Notes under the pieces: generated by a model
What the model saw: only the letters and a program-made list of their open reading frames with translations
What the model was told of the DNA's origin: nothing
Databases searched by the model: none
Shown: positions 26,121 through 35,050 of the stretch, one piece after another
Position numbering within the stretch: the first letter of the stretch is position 1
How the letters are laid out: every line of letters starts with the position of its first letter
Program-made: the position numbers and the translations under genes
Source of the DNA: Bacteroidales bacterium
Lineage (GTDB): Bacteria; Bacteroidota; Bacteroidia; Bacteroidales; FEN-979
Assembly: GCA_023229525.1 (NCBI GenBank)
Contig: JALNZC010000019.1
Span: 1 to 64,000 of the forward strand
Direction of reading: 5' to 3'
Length of the DNA: 64,000 nt

Positions 26121-26128
26121 CAAAGTTA
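26121..26128 (-). promoter_or_regulatory. putative -7 box of the hdr-flx operon
   Basis: On the minus strand TAACTTTG matches TAnnTTTG, 83 bases ahead of hdrC. No obvious -33 TTG at the usual spacing. Confidence 0.4.
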
Positions 26129-26199
26129 CTAAAAATAATTTTTGGAAAGATTCTAAATTTGGAATTACCTGTAGTTATAGATAAAAGCAGGCTTTCAGG

Positions 26200-26446
26200 T
26201 ACGTTTCTTTTTCCTGAAACTGACCGTTATATCAGGTTTCCTGACGCTAAGGGTCGGTACTTGTTCAGAGAGATCAAGACATTTTGCCCTACCCTGCCCT
26301 TGATTGTCCTAGCTGCCCATGTCACGTCAACCGACCAGAAAAAAGTGCAGAGGAGAGGTGCAATAACCACATCTCAAAACCGATCAGAAAGGAACAATTG
26401 TTACAGATGTTGTCAGGGTGCCTGGAAGGTCAGAATGTTTTTATGA
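26200..26446 (+). pseudogene. remnant of a response-regulator receiver domain
   Basis: On the plus strand one frame shows LFREIKTFCPTLPLIVLAAH and STDQKKVQRRGA, and the +2 frame continues with CNNHISKPIRKEQLLQMLSG. Together they read as the second half of a receiver domain of a hybrid kinase (beta-4, the Lys of SKPI, and helix 5) split by a frameshift. No start, no phospho-acceptor half and no partner are present, so it is a decayed fragment in the gap between the hdr operon and the gene at 26450. Confidence 0.6.
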
Positions 26447-26449
26447 TTA

Positions 26450-26851
26450 TTATTTTTCCATCTTCTTAGTGAATTTTAAAGCGCAGAGGCTAAAGAGTCC
26501 AATAAAAAGTCCTGAAATAAGCCCAATGACAGGACCTGTCATAAGCATCATCAACCTGGGTGAATCAGGGAACGGCATGTGAGTCACCATGGCAGCTTCC
26601 TGGGGGTGATTTGTAAGGTAAGTCTCAAAAAATATAATATGAGCAGCTGTTACCCAGACCGAATTTACCAGACCTACGCACAAGCCATTCAGAAAATACT
26701 TTTCGGTGCATTTCTTTGCGATGATATACGCACATATGATAATAATGGCAAGCCAGCAAAAGGGTTCATTGGTTGATGAAATAAAAAACACGGTTGCAAT
26801 TGCCATGGCTAAACCGAATAGTGAAAGCTGCAAGATCAATTTTATTTTCAT
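26450..26851 (-). CDS. small inner-membrane protein, unknown function
   Basis: 133 residues with four hydrophobic segments (LILQLSLFGLAMAIATVFF, FCWLAIIIICAYIIA, YFLNGLCVGLVNSVWVTAAH, LMMLMTGPVIGLISGLFIGL) and a basic C-terminus. No motif or family that I can name with confidence; isolated gene without visible operon partners. Confidence 0.7.
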   Translation of the reverse strand: MKIKLILQLSLFGLAMAIATVFFISSTNEPFCWLAIIIICAYIIAKKCTEKYFLNGLCVGLVNSVWVTAAHIIFFETYLTNHPQEAAMVTHMPFPDSPRLMMLMTGPVIGLISGLFIGLFSLCALKFTKKMEK

Positions 26852-27062
26852 TTTTTAAATGTATGGTTTATGTTCGCTTGTATCCATGTTCAAAGATAAA
26901 TATTAATGCTGTGGAATTAAAAGCCAGGTGATTGTTTTCTTAAAAGACCAAAACCACTACAGCTTACCCGGGAAAGAGGGTTGTAAATAAAAAGAAGTTG
27001 AAACGCGTACAAACGGCCATAACATTGCTCCAAAGGAGATCTTGAGTAAGAAAAAAAATTGG

Positions 27063-27104
27063 AATAAAGAAAGGCGGCCTGGAATCAGGCCGCCTTTCTT
27101 TATT
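27063..27104 (-). terminator. strong intrinsic terminator of the exb-tonB operon
   Basis: A perfect 19-bp stem (AATAAAGAAAGGCGGCCTG and its complement) around a GAAT/ATTC loop. On either strand the stem ends in a T-rich stretch (TTTCTTTATT), so it can act on both strands; it lies 22 bases after the tonB stop. The stretch 26852-27062 holds no gene. Confidence 0.88.
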
Positions 27105-27125
27105 GTTGAAACAACGTTAAACCTT

Positions 27126-27908
27126 TTACTGCAAGGTAAATTTAATGGGTAGGTTAAACTGAACACGAACCGGCACGCCGCGTTGTTTTCCGGGAATCCA
27201 CTTGGGCATCGACTTGACGACCCGGATGGCTTCCTCATCACAACCGCCACCGATCCCACGGAGGACACGCACATCAGTGATGGAGCCATCCACTTCCACT
27301 ACGAAAGTTACGAATACCTTTCCCTGAATACCCAATTCCTTGGCTTCTTCGGGATATTTAATATTCGATTGTAGAAAAGAGATACGGGCTTCTTCTCCAC
27401 CAGGGTACCCGGGTTGTTCTTCTACTACCGTAAAAATTTCAGCCTGGACAGGCGTTTCAATTACTTTGGGCGCTTCTTCTTTTACCTGCACTTCAACGTC
27501 TTCCGTTGGCGCTTCAGTGTTGACCTTTTTATTCAGGTCATCCATGGAAGTTAATCCCGTTTCGATGGTGGTATCTTCCACAACGACAGGAGCGGTAAAT
27601 TTTACTTTTTCCACAAGGGCTTCGGGAGGAGGTGGTGGCGGAGGCGGTGGCGGAGCTTCTTCCTGCTTGAGGTTCTCCAGGGTAACGCCGACTTCCTTTT
27701 CTCTTTCCCTGATCATCTTATTTTTGTTGATATATGCATTGATCAAAGGATAGGCGACCACGACACTTAAAAGTACAAGGCTAAAGATCATGGAAACCGT
27801 AACGTATTTACGGTATTTTTTTCGCAGCTGGTACGAACCGTATTCTTTATTCCTGTTCTTAAAAACAATTTCCTCCAGCGTCTCTACACGCTGTTTTTCA
27901 ATTGCCAT
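27126..27908 (-). CDS. tonB: TonB family energy transducer
   Basis: 260 residues: cytoplasmic N-terminus, one membrane helix at about 38-58, a run of ten prolines at 86-95, a Glu/Pro/Val-rich periplasmic linker, and a C-terminal TonB domain (QGKVFVTFVVEVDGSITDV, GCDEEAIRVVKSMPKW, PVRVQFNLPIKFTL). It couples ExbB/ExbD-derived proton-motive force to outer-membrane receptors. Last gene of exbB-exbD-exbD-tonB, 40 bases after exbD, followed by a strong terminator. Confidence 0.93.
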   Translation of the reverse strand: MAIEKQRVETLEEIVFKNRNKEYGSYQLRKKYRKYVTVSMIFSLVLLSVVVAYPLINAYINKNKMIREREKEVGVTLENLKQEEAPPPPPPPPPPEALVEKVKFTAPVVVEDTTIETGLTSMDDLNKKVNTEAPTEDVEVQVKEEAPKVIETPVQAEIFTVVEEQPGYPGGEEARISFLQSNIKYPEEAKELGIQGKVFVTFVVEVDGSITDVRVLRGIGGGCDEEAIRVVKSMPKWIPGKQRGVPVRVQFNLPIKFTLQ

Positions 27909-27948
27909 ACAATTATGTTTTTAAAGTGTTAAAAAACATCATCATGAA

Positions 27949-28587
27949 TTATTTGGGAGCATTCTTTACCATTTGAATCTCCAGGGGAGCAAGATCCACC
28001 ACGGCGTAGCTGGCAATGTTGCAGATGGCCATTTCGTCGATGATATTTACAATGTCCTTGTATTTGGCTTTTTCGTCAGCCTTGATAAGGACGATCGGTC
28101 CTTTCTTGTCTTCCTTCTTAAATCTTTTGATCGTATTATCGGCTGTTGTATCGGCCACTACCAATTTCCCTGTCAACCGTTTATCGCGGAATTCAGCGAT
28201 CTTTGTAAAAAGATCCTTATTCCTCAGTAACAACACTTTACGAATGCCGTCTTTACTGAAATCTGATTTGATCAGGTCAGGTAATGGGAGTTTTTTGGGA
28301 TCAGCCAGACCCTGGTAGAAATACACCTTGTCGTCGCCTGTAAGCAATATATTAAGGGTTCGTTCGGCGGAGATTCTCGGGGCCTCTTTGGGTTTGTCTT
28401 GCTGATCCTTTTCCGGCATGGTGATCACCATAACCTTGGGTTTGCTAAAGGCAGTTGTGAGCATGAAGAAGGTAATGAGCAAACACATCAGGTCGACCAT
28501 AGGGGTCATATCGATGCGGGTGCTGTGTTTCTTCGGTTTTCGCTTACCACCTTTTTTTCCTTTTTCCTCAACAATTATTTCACCCAT
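27949..28587 (-). CDS. exbD: ExbD/TolR family biopolymer transport protein (second copy)
   Basis: 212 residues. Lys-rich cytoplasmic N-terminus (EEKGKKGGKRKPKKHSTRID), membrane helix with the conserved Asp in IDMTPMVDLMCLLITFFML, then an extended periplasmic domain (KADEKAKYKDIVNIIDEM). The Asp is the proton-carrying residue in the ExbD/TolR family. Longer than E. coli ExbD (about 141), as usual in Bacteroidota. Paired with a second exbD upstream. Confidence 0.92.
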   Translation of the reverse strand: MGEIIVEEKGKKGGKRKPKKHSTRIDMTPMVDLMCLLITFFMLTTAFSKPKVMVITMPEKDQQDKPKEAPRISAERTLNILLTGDDKVYFYQGLADPKKLPLPDLIKSDFSKDGIRKVLLLRNKDLFTKIAEFRDKRLTGKLVVADTTADNTIKRFKKEDKKGPIVLIKADEKAKYKDIVNIIDEMAICNIASYAVVDLAPLEIQMVKNAPK

Positions 28588-28622
28588 TTTATTTTCTTTT
28601 TAAGGGTTAAAACCGCATTACC

Positions 28623-29258
28623 TTACTTTGGTAAATCTTTCATCGTGATCTCTTCCATTTGAAGATTGGTAACGAGATTAAACTTATTCACCTTGTTTTC
28701 CTGCAATAAATCCATTATTTTCTTCACATCAGTATAAGGGGTATCAGCATCTCCTTTGATGGCAACTTCCGCGCCTAAATTGGTAAGTCGGGCCATACGT
28801 ATCCACCAGGCCAGTTGGTTATCGGTCGAATCCATGGGAATTCCTGTCTGGAGTTTATCCCGCACTTTCGAGTCGGTGGCATTGATCCAGGCTTTGACAT
28901 CTTTGATCGGCATGCCGAAGGAAGACATTTTCCCGAATTTATCCAGTTGTTTGGCATCAAAGGTAATTTTATACTGTTCCCCCATTTTTACCAGCAACTT
29001 TGCCCGGAAGTGGGTAGAGGTATCTTTCCCGTTATCAATGTTAAAGAAAACCTTACCTTCTTTGGAAATGAAGATCGTCATGATATCATTATCCGGCGCC
29101 TGCTTTTCGGAAACCGACGATGGTGTTGTGATCGGAGCGGCTTCCTGGGGACGGAACGACGTAGTAAGCATGAAGAATGTAAGCAGCAAGGAAAACAAAT
29201 CCACCATAGGCGTCATATCTATGTGCGGAGATCTTGCGGGAGCTTTAATTTTTGGCAT
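28623..29258 (-). CDS. exbD: ExbD/TolR family biopolymer transport protein (first copy)
   Basis: 211 residues with IDMTPMVDLFSLLLTFFML near the N-terminus (conserved membrane Asp) and a periplasmic domain with KGDADTPYTDVKKIMDLLQE. Only moderately similar to the downstream copy, so a heteromeric pair is likely. 16 bases after exbB. Confidence 0.92.
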   Translation of the reverse strand: MPKIKAPARSPHIDMTPMVDLFSLLLTFFMLTTSFRPQEAAPITTPSSVSEKQAPDNDIMTIFISKEGKVFFNIDNGKDTSTHFRAKLLVKMGEQYKITFDAKQLDKFGKMSSFGMPIKDVKAWINATDSKVRDKLQTGIPMDSTDNQLAWWIRMARLTNLGAEVAIKGDADTPYTDVKKIMDLLQENKVNKFNLVTNLQMEEITMKDLPK

Positions 29259-29274
29259 GGAGTTTCGCTTTTAA

Positions 29275-30096
29275 TTACTTGGTAGCGGCTGCAAATGACT
29301 GAACAAGGCTGAAACCGGCTTCATCGATTTTATAGGTGAAGCTATCGATTTGAGTCGAGAAAAAGTTATACATGACAATCGCGAGCAAAGAACCGAAAAT
29401 ACCAAAAGCTGTATTGATAAGGGCTTCAGAGATACCGGTTGCCAGAGCAAGGGCGTCGGGTGCTCCGGCAGTAGCAAGAGCGCCAAAGGCCTTGATCATA
29501 CCAAGTACCGTTCCCATAAGACCCGTTAACACAGAGATGGAGGCGATGGTGGAAAGGATGACCAGGTTACGCGAAAGCATCGGTAATTCGAGGGCGGTTG
29601 CTTCTTCAAATTCTTTCTGCAGAGCCAAAATTTTCTGATCTTTTTCCAGTGTAGTGTCTTTTTGAAGGGTACGATAACGAAGTAAACCGGCTTTCATTAC
29701 ATTGGCCAGGGAACCGCGTTGTTTATCACAAGATGCCACGGCGTTTTCAATTTTATCCTCATTCAGAAAATCCTGCAGTCCCTTGACAAACACATTGATC
29801 CTGCCTTTTCCTTTGGCACGGGTAATAGAGATGGCACGCTCAATGGAGAAGATGATAACCAGTAAATTTAAACCAATCAGGAAGGGAACGATCATCCCCC
29901 CTTTGTAGATAATACCCAAATAGTTACCGGGAAGCGGGGAGCCAGCCGGATTGTTGCCTTCAAAGTTTATCGGGTTACCCATGATCAGTTTAAAAACCAC
30001 AAAACCTGCAATGAAAGCCACAACAATCGCTATCAGCGTAAAGGTCGATCTTAAAGCGTCTCCCAAAGAGCCGCCCTTGTTATTTTTTTTGCTCAT
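29275..30096 (-). CDS. exbB: MotA/TolQ/ExbB proton channel family protein
   Basis: 273 residues. One N-terminal membrane helix (FTLIAIVVAFIAGFVVFKLI), a second near 70-90, then the ExbB/TolQ core with LSTIASISVLTGLMGTVLGMIKAF and the last helix near NTAFGIFGSLLAIVMYNFFS. Forms the ion channel with the two ExbD proteins to energise TonB. A well-formed promoter lies 60-90 bases upstream. Confidence 0.93.
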   Translation of the reverse strand: MSKKNNKGGSLGDALRSTFTLIAIVVAFIAGFVVFKLIMGNPINFEGNNPAGSPLPGNYLGIIYKGGMIVPFLIGLNLLVIIFSIERAISITRAKGKGRINVFVKGLQDFLNEDKIENAVASCDKQRGSLANVMKAGLLRYRTLQKDTTLEKDQKILALQKEFEEATALELPMLSRNLVILSTIASISVLTGLMGTVLGMIKAFGALATAGAPDALALATGISEALINTAFGIFGSLLAIVMYNFFSTQIDSFTYKIDEAGFSLVQSFAAATK

Positions 30097-30157
30097 TGTT
30101 AAAAAGTTTTAGATAATAATGTTTGAATTATTGGAATATCTTATAATAAAAGGCTCG

Positions 30158-30188
30158 CAAATATAAAAAAATTATAAAAGAAATCAAA
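30158..30188 (-). promoter_or_regulatory. promoter of the exbB-exbD-exbD-tonB operon
   Basis: On the minus strand TTTG (30188-30185), a 19-base spacer and TATATTTG (30165-30158) match the Bacteroidota -33/-7 promoter pattern. It starts within the short gap after the TPR gene and lies about 60 bases ahead of exbB. Confidence 0.6.
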
Positions 30189-30194
30189 CAGTTG

Positions 30195-31889
30195 CTATTT
30201 GACTTTGTCTTTTAATACATCCATGATCTGTTTGGCTTTTTCCGCTTTTTCGTCATTGGGGTCTATGGCATTAACACGCGCGCCATATTCCACCGCTTTG
30301 ATCGCGAACTCTTTGTCCTTGGTCTGGTTGTATTGCAAAAAATTATAAAAGGCTAAAAAATAATAAGCTTCTATTCTTTCTTTGGCATATTTTGCCGTAT
30401 CGGCCTGGGTCTTTTCCAGAATGGTTTCGTAAATCGGTTTTGCCAAGCCGAGTTTACTGTCGGGATCAAGATTTGATCTTGCCCTGGCATGCCATACCCA
30501 TCCCTGGATGTATTCGGGTTGCATGCTGTTAAAAATAGCCAGGTTGGTGTCGGATTTTACATAATCCTGAATACTGTAATAAACCTTCCCCAGATTATAG
30601 TAATCCATCGCACCACCTTTATTCAAATTAATTTTCTTTTCATATAGTTCCCTTGCCTTTTCGTATTTTTTCACTTTGGTCCAGCATAGTGCAGCTTCTG
30701 AAATCAGCTCTGTTTTGGTGGTATCGAGCGAGTATGCTTTTAAAAGTTGTTCCGGAGCAAGCGAATCCAACTTCATTTTTGCCAGACTCCTGCCATAATA
30801 AACATAATCGAGGGCGCGGATTTTCGACGGGGTCGCATTTGCAATAAATTTACGGATGGAGGCCAGGGCTTTATCATACTGCTGAGTCTCAAAGTATGAA
30901 TAAGCAAGCGCCCGGTTAACATCATTGTCGGACGTGTCAACTTTTAAAATTTCTTTGAGCTGGGTAATGGCTTCCTGGTAATCATTAAGATCGATCAGGA
31001 TATTTACAAACTGCTTGCGCGCTGATGTATTACGCGAAAGTTGAAGGAATTTATAAAAATTGGCCTTGGCTTCTTCCTGTCTGCCGGCACGGGAAAGTAA
31101 TAGTCCCATTTCACGGTAAGCCGGAGCAAACGTGGAATCCATCTTCACTACCTGTTCATAATAATTAAGTGCATTGGTATATTGCCTTGCCCTGAGCCAT
31201 AGCAGTCCAACCCGTAGCTTGGCTTCCGGCGACATTGGATCAAGATTCTGAGCCATATTGTAACTGGAAATGGCTTTTGATCCGTCGTTCAACATATAAA
31301 AATAAACATCTCCTTTAACGATAAAGAGCTCAGGGTTTTTACTGTCCAGTTTTTCAGCACTGCGTAAAAGGGCAAAAACATTGGCCGTGTCCCTTACCTT
31401 GGCAGTCACATATGCCCCAGCCATTTCGATCAGCACTTTAGCTTGCCGGGCTGGCGCCATTTTGATGCTTTTATTTGCCTTCGAGGGCAATAAGGCCATC
31501 GCCTTTGCAAAATAATCCAGGGCCATGGGCGTTTGCTTTTTAATCAGTGACAACCCTCCAAGACCGATATAATTTATAGGATTTGTAGGATCGCGGGTGA
31601 TGCCCAGTTCATAAATTACCTTTGCAGAGTCTGCCTTTTCCTCAAAAGAAACATTGAGCGTGTCGGAAAAAAATTTGTCTAAAAAATTCTGCCCGTAATA
31701 ATAGTAGATATCGCCATCACCGGGTGTCTGCTTGATAAGCGTTTTAAACATGGAACTGGCTGCGGAAAATTGTTCGCTTTTAATCAATTTGATGGCAGTG
31801 TTCAAATCCTGTGCGGATGTTCGCATGAGAAAAGGGGAAAAGATCAGGAAGGCTAAAGTTCCGGTAAGCAGTTTAACAAATCTGGACAT
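30195..31889 (-). CDS. exported tetratricopeptide-repeat protein
   Basis: 564 residues with signal peptide (LLTGTLAFLIFSPFLMRTSAQ) and at least eight TPR units (for example GDIYYYYGQNFLDKFF, APAYREMGLLLSRAGRQEEA, AMDYYNLGKVYYSIQDY) over most of the length. A periplasmic or outer-membrane scaffold. It follows the PstS-like lipoprotein by 17 bases and precedes the exb/tonB genes; this neighbourhood recurs in Bacteroidota and suggests a role tied to TonB-energised transport, not proven. Confidence 0.88.
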   Translation of the reverse strand: MSRFVKLLTGTLAFLIFSPFLMRTSAQDLNTAIKLIKSEQFSAASSMFKTLIKQTPGDGDIYYYYGQNFLDKFFSDTLNVSFEEKADSAKVIYELGITRDPTNPINYIGLGGLSLIKKQTPMALDYFAKAMALLPSKANKSIKMAPARQAKVLIEMAGAYVTAKVRDTANVFALLRSAEKLDSKNPELFIVKGDVYFYMLNDGSKAISSYNMAQNLDPMSPEAKLRVGLLWLRARQYTNALNYYEQVVKMDSTFAPAYREMGLLLSRAGRQEEAKANFYKFLQLSRNTSARKQFVNILIDLNDYQEAITQLKEILKVDTSDNDVNRALAYSYFETQQYDKALASIRKFIANATPSKIRALDYVYYGRSLAKMKLDSLAPEQLLKAYSLDTTKTELISEAALCWTKVKKYEKARELYEKKINLNKGGAMDYYNLGKVYYSIQDYVKSDTNLAIFNSMQPEYIQGWVWHARARSNLDPDSKLGLAKPIYETILEKTQADTAKYAKERIEAYYFLAFYNFLQYNQTKDKEFAIKAVEYGARVNAIDPNDEKAEKAKQIMDVLKDKVK

Positions 31890-31906
31890 AAAAATTTCTC
31901 CTCTAT

Positions 31907-32863
31907 TTAATGTTTTAATTCAATAATCCGAACGGGCATTGCAGCTGGAACCAGGCCTGAATGTAAAATGATAAGCTGACCTTTCTCGCCTGCGACAAAC
32001 GATGAAAAACCAAACGCCATCCCGGTATATGATTGGCGGTTAATACAATATACTTCACGGGTAAACGGATACGAACCTTCTGCAATATAGCCCTGATACG
32101 GCCGGTAAAAACGCGTTTCCGGATTATTGTCGCCCTCCAGTGAAATCCCTGCAACCTTAATCCGCTTTAAAAAATTATTCGAAACCGTATCCTGGTTGTC
32201 ACTGATCCAGTTAACACTGACAACTCCGATGGCATTTTTATTGTTTTCAACATAATTGATCACTTCCTCATTATTTTGTACGGCAGAACAGGTGGCCGGA
32301 AATGAATCTATCGCAAATTTTTCTTTGAAATACCTTGGATTACTCGATTTGAAATGATCGAAGACCATTTTCAGCGCACCCAGTTTTGATTTTGGATTTA
32401 CCTGTTTCCAGTTGGTAATTTTCCCCAGGAAAATATCCTTTACCGTTTGGTAAAATAAAGCAGTATCCGTATTCTCTTTGTTTACAATGAGGGCAACGGC
32501 ATCGTGCGCAATAAGGGTAGTTTTCGGAATATATTGTATCGATTTAAGATAAGCTACTTGTTTTTCACTAAGTTTCCGGTTCACAATAATAAGAGGAACA
32601 GAATCGTTCATAAAATCATTAATGACATCCGCTTCGGTTTTATATTGGGCGTCGATATGGGCATATTTGTAAATCGATTCAAAGGTATAGGTCTCCGCCT
32701 CAATGAGCAATCTGTAAGATTCATCAACACCTACCTTGATCCGCCCACTCGTAGGGGTATCTGTATTCTTTTGACCGGAATTATCACAGGCCGTCAGAAA
32801 TAATAGGAATAACAATCCTGAAGCCGGAAATATCCGGTTTATGAGCCAGATTTGCATTTTCAT
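31907..32863 (-). CDS. PstS-like substrate-binding lipoprotein
   Basis: 318 residues, lipoprotein signal with lipobox LTAC (LLFLLFLTACDNSG). The fold shows features of PstS-like phosphate-binding proteins (RIKVGVDESYRLLIEAE; LSEKQVAYL; AVALIVNKENTDT; FLGKITNWKQVNPKSK; AIGVVSVNWISD; PFTREVYCINRQS). No PstABC genes are nearby, so a role in ABC phosphate uptake is doubtful; it may serve the TonB system or bind another anion. Two overlapping -7-like boxes (CAAATTTA on the plus strand, 32905-32921) lie upstream. Confidence 0.82.
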   Translation of the reverse strand: MKMQIWLINRIFPASGLLFLLFLTACDNSGQKNTDTPTSGRIKVGVDESYRLLIEAETYTFESIYKYAHIDAQYKTEADVINDFMNDSVPLIIVNRKLSEKQVAYLKSIQYIPKTTLIAHDAVALIVNKENTDTALFYQTVKDIFLGKITNWKQVNPKSKLGALKMVFDHFKSSNPRYFKEKFAIDSFPATCSAVQNNEEVINYVENNKNAIGVVSVNWISDNQDTVSNNFLKRIKVAGISLEGDNNPETRFYRPYQGYIAEGSYPFTREVYCINRQSYTGMAFGFSSFVAGEKGQLIILHSGLVPAAMPVRIIELKH

Positions 32864-32988
32864 TGCTTAATTGCTAAAAATCAGATGATTCTTAAGTAAC
32901 AACACAAATTTATCAAATTTATTATTGTTCTTTCTCTTTTCAGGAAATAAAAGTACGGTAAAACTAAGAATTGTCAAGGGAATTTTGA

Positions 32989-33186
32989 TTATTCTTCGTT
33001 GTTTTCCCTGTTTTTTGTCCAGATGCGGGCAAGACGGAATCCACCGTAGAGAAACAGGACGACCGCAAAAATAACTTTTATTTCACCGGAAAGGTACTGA
33101 AATCTGGGGCTTACAAGGATAAATACGCCCAGGAAAAAATAGAGGAGGATAACAATATAGGAAAAATATTTTGAGAACTTTTGCAT
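32989..33186 (-). CDS. small two-helix membrane protein, unknown function
   Basis: 65 residues from ATG 33186 (MQKFSKYFSYIVILLYFFLG), two membrane helices (IVILLYFFLGVFILVSP and VIFAVVLFLYGGFRLARI) and a charged C-terminus. An upstream extension of the frame only reads the preceding gene in another frame. Starts four bases after the stop of the gene at 33191. Confidence 0.65.
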   Translation of the reverse strand: MQKFSKYFSYIVILLYFFLGVFILVSPRFQYLSGEIKVIFAVVLFLYGGFRLARIWTKNRENNEE

Positions 33187-33190
33187 TTCT

Positions 33191-33520
33191 TTAATGATGA
33201 ACCTGCCAATAAGGAATTTCCCATTGATCCGGCCACTGATACCAATATGCGGGTGAGACCACTTGTCCGTCTTTCCGGAATAGTTTTTTCTGATATAATA
33301 CGACAGTAGGATTGACTGTGATATCTGTAATCCCAATGATGAAAGTATTCAGGGGAGATCCGTCCTTGGCCTTTTCACCTTCGGTTTTTACTTCATACCC
33401 TTTGAATGAAAGAAGGTCTTTAAGGAATACGACCCGTTCCACCGTGGCCCCTGATTCAATGACCGTGCAGGACACACCTTCGATGCCCGTTACCGTATGT
33501 TTGCCTTTTAACGCTACCAT
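33191..33520 (-). CDS. conserved-looking soluble protein, unknown function
   Basis: 109 residues (MVALKGKHTVTGIEGVSCTV to YWQVHH), mixed beta-rich composition, no signal peptide and no recognised motif. Coding nature is supported by codon use and close coupling with the small membrane protein that follows. Lies just after the nuo operon and its palindrome on the same strand. Confidence 0.65.
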   Translation of the reverse strand: MVALKGKHTVTGIEGVSCTVIESGATVERVVFLKDLLSFKGYEVKTEGEKAKDGSPLNTFIIGITDITVNPTVVLYQKKLFRKDGQVVSPAYWYQWPDQWEIPYWQVHH

Positions 33521-33551
33521 AACTTTTTTTCTCCATTGAAATTTTTACCTT

Positions 33552-33579
33552 GTTGAGACGCATTGCAATGCGTCTCAAC
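33552..33579. repeat. perfect 28-bp palindrome after nuoN
   Basis: GTTGAGACGCATTG is followed without spacer by its exact complement. It begins six bases after the nuoN stop, has no T-run, and looks like a dispersed REP-type palindrome of the GAGACGCATTGC...TC kind, possibly acting as transcript 3' end or stabiliser. Confidence 0.7.
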
Positions 33580-33584
33580 GGCTA

Positions 33585-34985
33585 TTAATATAATCCAAAA
33601 CTCAGGTTGTACACCATTTCATAAACAGAACTGGCAAATCCCACCACAACCATGCCGGCAACACAAATAAGCAATCCGATCCGTGTATATCCGTCGCTTT
33701 TGAAATATGAAATCGGGCGATCGCTGTTGTTCAGTAACATCGCTTTGATCACCAACAGGTAATAGTACAATGAAATGATGGTGTTGATCAGGGCAATCAG
33801 GACCAGGATGTAGTAACCTTGCTTGGCTGCAGCTGTAAATAAGAAAAACTTGCCAAAAAATCCTGCCAGTGGGGGTATTCCCGCCAGTGAAAAGAGCGAC
33901 AACATCATGACAAGGCTTAGGTTGGGATTCGTGCGATACAATCCATCGTAATCATCGATCGTCTCTTTTCCGGTGCGGTTCGAAATGATGCTGACGACAC
34001 CGAAGGCCCCCAGGTTTGAAAATATGTAAACCAGGACGAAATAAATCACTGTGGTCATCCCCACCTGGCTTTGTCCGATAATACCGAGTAAAATAAATCC
34101 TGCCTGCGCAATGGAAGAAAAGGCCAGAAATCTTTTCAAATTCCGTTGACGCATGGCAAACAGATTTCCAACGGTAATGGTCAGTATCGTAATAATGTAG
34201 AGAACTTCACTCCACAAAACAGCAATTTTATAGAATACAGTATATAATATAATGGTGAAAATAAAAACTGCCGCCCCTTTTGAAATCACCGAAAGATAGG
34301 AGGCAACATTTACCGGCGCCCCTTCATAAACGTCGGCAGTCCACAGGTGGAATGGCACAAGCGAAATTTTAAAAGCCATGCCTGTAAAAAAGAAAATAAA
34401 CGCGAGGATCTGAAGGGGCGACCCTGTGATCAGAGGGGCTATATCGGTAAAATACATGGTTCCGGTGGTTCCGTAAATCATGGAAAGTCCATACAGTAAA
34501 ATTCCGGATGAGAGTGCGGAAATAAAGATCAATTTAACGCCTGCTTCAGCCGATTTTTCCTTTAAACGTTCATATGCGGCCAGCGCTGCAATTGGGATGG
34601 TTGCCAACTCAAGTCCCAAATAAAACATAAGGAAATCACCGGCCGAGATCATATAATTCATCCCAATAAGGGTCGATAGAATGAGCAAAAAGAACTCGCT
34701 GATTTTTTCTTTGTTCTGCTCTTGTTTCAACCAATCTACCGACTGGATAAAAACGATAAGCACCCCGATATTCAGGATGTTTTTGAGCATGATGGTCAGG
34801 GCGGTCGATTGGTACATCCCCCCGAAAAGAATCCCCGGAGTTCCGGGAATAAACCCAATAACGGTCACGGCCGCCATCAGAAGAATGGCAGGAAGAATGA
34901 TTTTACGTTTCTCTGTATTGGGCAGGAAAATTTCGACAATCATCAGGATTACCGTGATAACCACCAGCAGTAATTCGTGTCTCAT
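33585..34985 (-). CDS. nuoN: NADH-quinone oxidoreductase subunit N
   Basis: About 466 residues from MRHELLLVV (an in-frame ATG lies three codons earlier). About 14 membrane helices with the antiporter-like core: LFYLGLELATIPIAALAA-type helix 5 Glu, MAFKISLVPFHLWTADVYEG, LKRFLAFSSIAQAGF, LAGIPPLAGFFGKFF. One of three proton-pumping subunits of complex I. Last gene of the nuo operon; separated from nuoM by a heptamer repeat array. Confidence 0.92.
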   Translation of the reverse strand: MRHELLLVVITVILMIVEIFLPNTEKRKIILPAILLMAAVTVIGFIPGTPGILFGGMYQSTALTIMLKNILNIGVLIVFIQSVDWLKQEQNKEKISEFFLLILSTLIGMNYMISAGDFLMFYLGLELATIPIAALAAYERLKEKSAEAGVKLIFISALSSGILLYGLSMIYGTTGTMYFTDIAPLITGSPLQILAFIFFFTGMAFKISLVPFHLWTADVYEGAPVNVASYLSVISKGAAVFIFTIILYTVFYKIAVLWSEVLYIITILTITVGNLFAMRQRNLKRFLAFSSIAQAGFILLGIIGQSQVGMTTVIYFVLVYIFSNLGAFGVVSIISNRTGKETIDDYDGLYRTNPNLSLVMMLSLFSLAGIPPLAGFFGKFFLFTAAAKQGYYILVLIALINTIISLYYYLLVIKAMLLNNSDRPISYFKSDGYTRIGLLICVAGMVVVGFASSVYEMVYNLSFGLY

Positions 34986-35012
34986 TATCAGCATCGTTCA
35001 GAAATTTTTATT

Positions 35013-35047
35013 CGTAAATCTAATATCGTAAATCGTAAATCTAAAAT
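35013..35047. repeat. heptanucleotide array in the nuoM-nuoN gap
   Basis: Five 7-base units in phase: CGTAAAT, CTAATAT, CGTAAAT, CGTAAAT, CTAAAAT. They fill the gap between the nuoM stop and the nuoN start. Confidence 0.7.
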
Positions 35048-35050
35048 TCA

